Below are positions 30,604 through 32,559 of a stretch of 32,559 bases of DNA, piece after piece (position 1 is the first letter of the stretch; each line of letters starts with the position of its first letter). Below the pieces are notes generated by a model. That model did not search any database. It worked only from the letters and a program-made list of their open reading frames with translations, and had not been told where the DNA came from. Origin of the DNA: a virus. The position numbers and the translations under genes are program-made. The stretch spans positions 1 through 32,559 of IMG/VR virus record IMGVR_UViG_3300005591_000005; one strand, 5' to 3'.

Positions 30604-31434
30604 ATGGTTACTACCGTCGTAACAGATATAACTGGTGAGATTGGGATTATTCCAAGAATTGTTAGAGTTAACACTTCTGCAACATTATCTCAAGTAACAA
30701 CTGCAAACTTTCTTCAAAGCACACTTAATCAAGGTTATACATTTTATCCAACTGATTTAGTTGCTGTCTCATATAATGGTGGAAATGGGTTTTTTAATGT
30801 ATCAATTGGAATTTCTGGAATTACATTAACTCAATCTTTTATTTCGACAATTAATAATGCAGGTCAAATAATTTCTGCAATAGAAACCTCTGCTACTCCT
30901 GGTACTGTTAGAGCACTAACAGGAAAAATAACAGAAACAGCTACTGTAATGACAAGTGGAAACATTGTTGGATTACGTGGTGAAGCCGATATGGTTGGTG
31001 CTTCAGGTGGATTTGTATATGGAGTTCAAGGAAAAGTAATTCCTACCGGAACATTATCAAGTTCAGTTTGGGTGGCTGGAGTATTTGGTCAATTTGATTT
31101 AAGTCATGCAACAATTACAACTGGTCAGCTTGCTGCAGTGTGGGCTGATTATGGAACGACTGCAACAGCTGGAACATATACTGGTGCAAGATTATATGCC
31201 GGAACAAATACAACTGCTGCAATTTTAAATTCAAATTTATATTTATATGGTGCTGCAACAAACATATTTGAATTTGATGATAATAACGGATTAAGTGGTG
31301 CTACTTATTTTCAAACTGCAGGAACAGGAGCAAATTCTGCTGGTGCATCAAGTTACGCAGCAGGAACTAAAGTTTTACAAATAAGTGTTAATGGAACTAA
31401 TTATTGGTTGAAATGTTTCACAAGCAATTCTTAA
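30604..31434 (+). CDS. Beta-rich structural protein, probable fibre or decoration
   Basis: 276 residues, very rich in Thr, Gly and Ala and poor in charge. GEIGIIPRIVRVNTSATLSQVTTANFL near the N-terminus and the ending AGTKVLQISVNGTNYWLKCF resemble parts of phage head-decoration and tail-fibre proteins. A middle region repeats TGxxVGLRGEADMVGASGGFVYGVQG-type strands. AGGA lies 8 bases before the ATG. Separated from the other fibres by the candidate origin. Confidence 0.65.
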   Translation: MVTTVVTDITGEIGIIPRIVRVNTSATLSQVTTANFLQSTLNQGYTFYPTDLVAVSYNGGNGFFNVSIGISGITLTQSFISTINNAGQIISAIETSATPGTVRALTGKITETATVMTSGNIVGLRGEADMVGASGGFVYGVQGKVIPTGTLSSSVWVAGVFGQFDLSHATITTGQLAAVWADYGTTATAGTYTGARLYAGTNTTAAILNSNLYLYGAATNIFEFDDNNGLSGATYFQTAGTGANSAGASSYAAGTKVLQISVNGTNYWLKCFTSNS

Positions 31435-31446
31435 TAAGGATAAATT

Positions 31447-31617
31447 ATGGATAAACAACAATTATTATCTCGTTTAGAACTGATAGAAAAAGATTTAAAA
31501 CAAATGAATGCAAACTTCAATTTATTAGAAGGATGTAAACAGGAATGCATGTATTGGATTAATTTGTTTGAATCGAAAGAAAAGGAAGAACAATTAAAAC
31601 AACCTAATAACGAATAA
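31447..31617 (+). CDS. Small coiled-coil protein
   Basis: 56 residues: MDKQQLLSRLELIEKDLKQ, NANFNLLEG, CKQECMYWINLF, then a charged Lys/Glu/Gln end. Leu/Ile spacing suggests one helix or coiled coil, with two Cys near the middle. AAGGA lies 7-8 bases before the ATG, and the start follows the previous stop by 12 bases. Function unknown; could be a chaperone or virion accessory. Confidence 0.55.
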   Translation: MDKQQLLSRLELIEKDLKQMNANFNLLEGCKQECMYWINLFESKEKEEQLKQPNNE

Positions 31618-31647
31618 TTGTTATTTTGTCAAATAATTTAATATAAT
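31618..31647 (+). promoter_or_regulatory. Probable promoter of the His-rich gene
   Basis: TTGTTA (31618-31623), an 18-base spacer and a perfect TATAAT (31642-31647). A short hairpin AGCC/GGCT lies just downstream. It would drive the His-rich and Lys-rich genes separately from the late operon. Confidence 0.55.
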
Positions 31648-31721
31648 GAAATAAGCCTAGATATTGGGCTGCAATTGACGTTAATAATAAAAATATAACA
31701 GTTCAAATGGAGTATAGGGAA

Positions 31722-31982
31722 ATGGCAGCACACAAAAAATCTCATCACGGACACCATGAATCTCATCATTCTGGCGCTCATCATAAATCTCATCATAAGG
31801 CAATGGCAAAACATCATAAGACGATAAGCGATCACCACGAAAAGATTGCTGCTCATCATGAAAAAATGTCAAAAGCTGGTGGAAAATATGTAATTTCTAA
31901 TGACCCACGTGAAAACGATCGGGGTGATATGACTCGTCATCATTCGATGACAAAAAAACGTGGCCGTAGGTCAGCAGCATGA
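31722..31982 (+). CDS. Histidine-rich protein
   Basis: 86 residues from ATG 31722, with GGAG 9 bases upstream; a longer start at 31707 overlaps the Shine-Dalgarno. It carries 19 His residues, nearly all as HH pairs at 2-9 residue intervals (SHHGHHESHHSGAHHKSHHK, then KHH, DHH, AHH and RHH). The end is basic (TKKRGRRSAA). Such spacing could chelate nickel, zinc or copper, or bind DNA with Lys/His charge. I do not know a family. It overlaps the next start (ATGA). Two His-rich runs are separated by Ala/Lys helical parts. Confidence 0.65.
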   Translation: MAAHKKSHHGHHESHHSGAHHKSHHKAMAKHHKTISDHHEKIAAHHEKMSKAGGKYVISNDPRENDRGDMTRHHSMTKKRGRRSAA

Positions 31983-32092
31983 AAGCTAAATCTAAGAAAG
32001 AAAAAATAAAGAAAAAATTCTTAAAAGATGATATAAAGCAAGATAAGAAACTTCTTAAAACTCTTGAAAAGAAAACAAGCAAGAAGTGCTAA
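31979..32092 (+). CDS. Lysine-rich peptide
   Basis: 37 residues, nearly half lysine (MKAKSKKEKIKKKFLKDDI, then QDKKLLKTLEKKTSKKC). The start overlaps the His-rich stop as ATGA, so both are probably translated together. The product would be strongly DNA- or RNA-binding or a small helix. Followed by a terminator. Confidence 0.5.
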   Translation: MKAKSKKEKIKKKFLKDDIKQDKKLLKTLEKKTSKKC

Positions 32093-32099
32093 AAGTTTT

Positions 32100-32157
32100 G
32101 CCAGACTCTAATTTTATATCCTTTTATTTTTATTTTTATAGGGTCTGGCAATTTTTA
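32100..32157 (+). terminator. Terminator after the Lys-rich gene
   Basis: GCCAGACTC (32100-32108) pairs with GGGTCTGGC (32141-32149), with one G-T pair, across a T-rich loop. AATTTTTATTTCTTTTT follows. It ends the rightward unit and may also stop the leftward small gene, whose stop overlaps the T-rich side. Confidence 0.65.
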
Positions 32158-32295
32158 TTTCTTTTTCTTTTTCTTTGTTCTTCTGGACTCAGATAAGGCA
32201 ATCGCTATAGCTTGTTTCTGAGGCCTTCCCGTACTAACTAATTCACTTATATTCTCTGATATAACCTTACGGCTTTTCCCTTTTTTAAGTGGCAT
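32155..32295 (-). CDS. DUF6496-like small basic phage protein
   Basis: 46 residues: [36 protein letters not shown], then a Lys-rich end. This is the widely seen small phage pattern MPLKKG.S....S.NI..L...G.P.KQA.AIAL. Function unknown; the Lys-rich end suggests nucleic-acid binding. AGGA lies 8-9 bases before the ATG. It is on the minus strand, next to a small membrane peptide. Confidence 0.8.
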   Translation of the reverse strand: MPLKKGKSRKVISENISELVSTGRPQKQAIAIALSESRRTKKKKKK

Positions 32296-32304
32296 GATAT
32301 TTTC

Positions 32305-32406
32305 CTATAATAGTAAGTAGCTTAAAAGATATACAAAAAGTATGGCAGATATCAAGGTTATGATAATCAATAATTTATCTATAGAATCTTTCTTGAAGAT
32401 ATTCAC
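32305..32406 (-). CDS. Possible single-span membrane peptide
   Basis: 33 residues with a GTG start: MNIFKKDSIDKL followed by one hydrophobic segment (LLIIITLISAILFVYLLSYLLL). Charge at the N-terminus and a long span are the layout of a small inner-membrane peptide. No convincing Shine-Dalgarno sequence; the start lies in a hairpin (ATTCAC/GTGAAT). It ends nine bases before the ATG of the downstream small basic gene. Confidence 0.35.
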   Translation of the reverse strand: MNIFKKDSIDKLLIIITLISAILFVYLLSYLLL

Positions 32407-32490
32407 GTAGTGAATCTCACGGTAGGGAATTAAAGTGCGCCCGTAGAATTATGAATTGTGCGTAGACATAATTCCCGTAGGCGCTTTACT
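32401..32490. other. Complex inverted-repeat region with alternative pairings
   Basis: ATTCAC/GTGAAT (32401-32415) forms a short hairpin. GGGAATTA (32425-32432) pairs with TAATTCCC (32469-32476). GAATTATG (32446-32453) pairs with CATAATTC (32467-32474). The last two are mutually exclusive. A G-C-rich pair, GCGCC and GGCGC (near 32437 and 32480), crosses the first as a possible pseudoknot. GTAG recurs five times. This could be an RNA switch, a recombination site or a transposon-like end. Confidence 0.45.
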
Positions 32491-32510
32491 ATTAAACGCT
32501 TTAATGCTAA

Positions 32511-32559
32511 TTAAATTAATGCAAGATGTCTAATGGAATTATTTAAGCTATTTGAGAAT
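32511..32559 (-). CDS. Hypothetical protein, C-terminal end of join-spanning gene
   Basis: This is the 3' part of the gene that starts at 437. After the shared 30 bases it reads RHLALI and then a TAA stop at 32511-32513. In the linear window the two pieces look like separate fragments; joined they form one frame of about 151 codons. Confidence 0.6.
   Translation of the reverse strand, partial: FSNSLNNSIRHLALI
32530..32559. repeat. Right copy of 30-bp terminal direct repeat
   Basis: Exact copy of bases 1-30. It lies inside the coding sequence of the gene that spans the join, which is unlike a dedicated phage terminal repeat and more like an assembly overlap. Confidence 0.95.

Noticed and set aside
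25676-31434. Diversity-generating retroelement acting on tail fibres
   Set aside because: Fibre genes share modules, but no reverse transcriptase or template/variable repeat pair is present in the window.
31722-31860. CRISPR-like repeat run in the His-rich gene
   Set aside because: The repeated catcat pattern comes from HH codons in an open frame, without uniform repeats and spacers.

Overview
The window looks like the essentially complete genome of a small, AT-rich, P22-like temperate podovirus (or phage-plasmid), probably of a low-GC Gram-negative host. The virion set supports this: terminase small and large subunits, a P22-type portal, scaffold, a P22-type coat, a gp4-like connector, a gp10-like DNA-stabilisation protein and three ejection-type proteins. 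The host genus cannot be read from the sequence. The first 30 bases recur exactly as the last 30, and one minus-strand gene reads in frame across that join. The molecule is therefore circular, or assembled as circular, at about 32529 bp.

Layout. 1-1908: a hypothetical gene spanning the join, a RelBE-like toxin-antitoxin pair, and a small serine recombinase. 1948-6175 (minus): an early operon with a Sak4-like recombination ATPase, an SSB-like protein with an acidic DDIPF tail, a zinc-ribbon protein, a run of small helical proteins that look like diverged paralogues, an HTH protein and two tandem membrane peptides. A strong sigma70-type promoter overlapped by a perfect 10-bp inverted repeat drives it, facing a divergent XRE regulator (6298-6624). 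6625-7300 has no conventional gene. It holds a minus-strand terminator and three copies of an AAGGAG...TTG motif, perhaps an OOP-like leftward RNA. 7301-10989 (plus): a replication initiator with a DnaA box, a VRR-NUC nuclease, a GH108 endolysin with an EF-hand, a holin-like protein and terS.

11096-15314 (minus): terL, portal and three small genes, opposite in strand to both terS and the rest of the head genes. If this block were flipped, the order would be the usual terS-terL-portal-scaffold-coat. 15315-15613 is a divergent control region with 21-bp-periodic CCAC repeats. 15614-31434 (plus): scaffold, coat, connectors, an HNH endonuclease inserted between the gp4-like and gp10-like genes, ejection proteins, and a series of tail-fibre-type proteins that share modules. 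A DnaA-box cluster lies at 30500-30534. The end carries a His-rich protein, a Lys-rich peptide, a terminator and minus-strand small genes.

The most notable observations are: the HNH endonuclease ends in a piece of coat-protein C-terminus (38 of 41 bases match the coat gene); the terL-portal block is inverted; the iteron-like array lies between terL and scaffold; a candidate OOP-like RNA carries repeated anti-Shine-Dalgarno motifs; and a resolvase, a toxin-antitoxin pair and a DnaA-box cluster occur without an integrase, which suggests a plasmid-like prophage.
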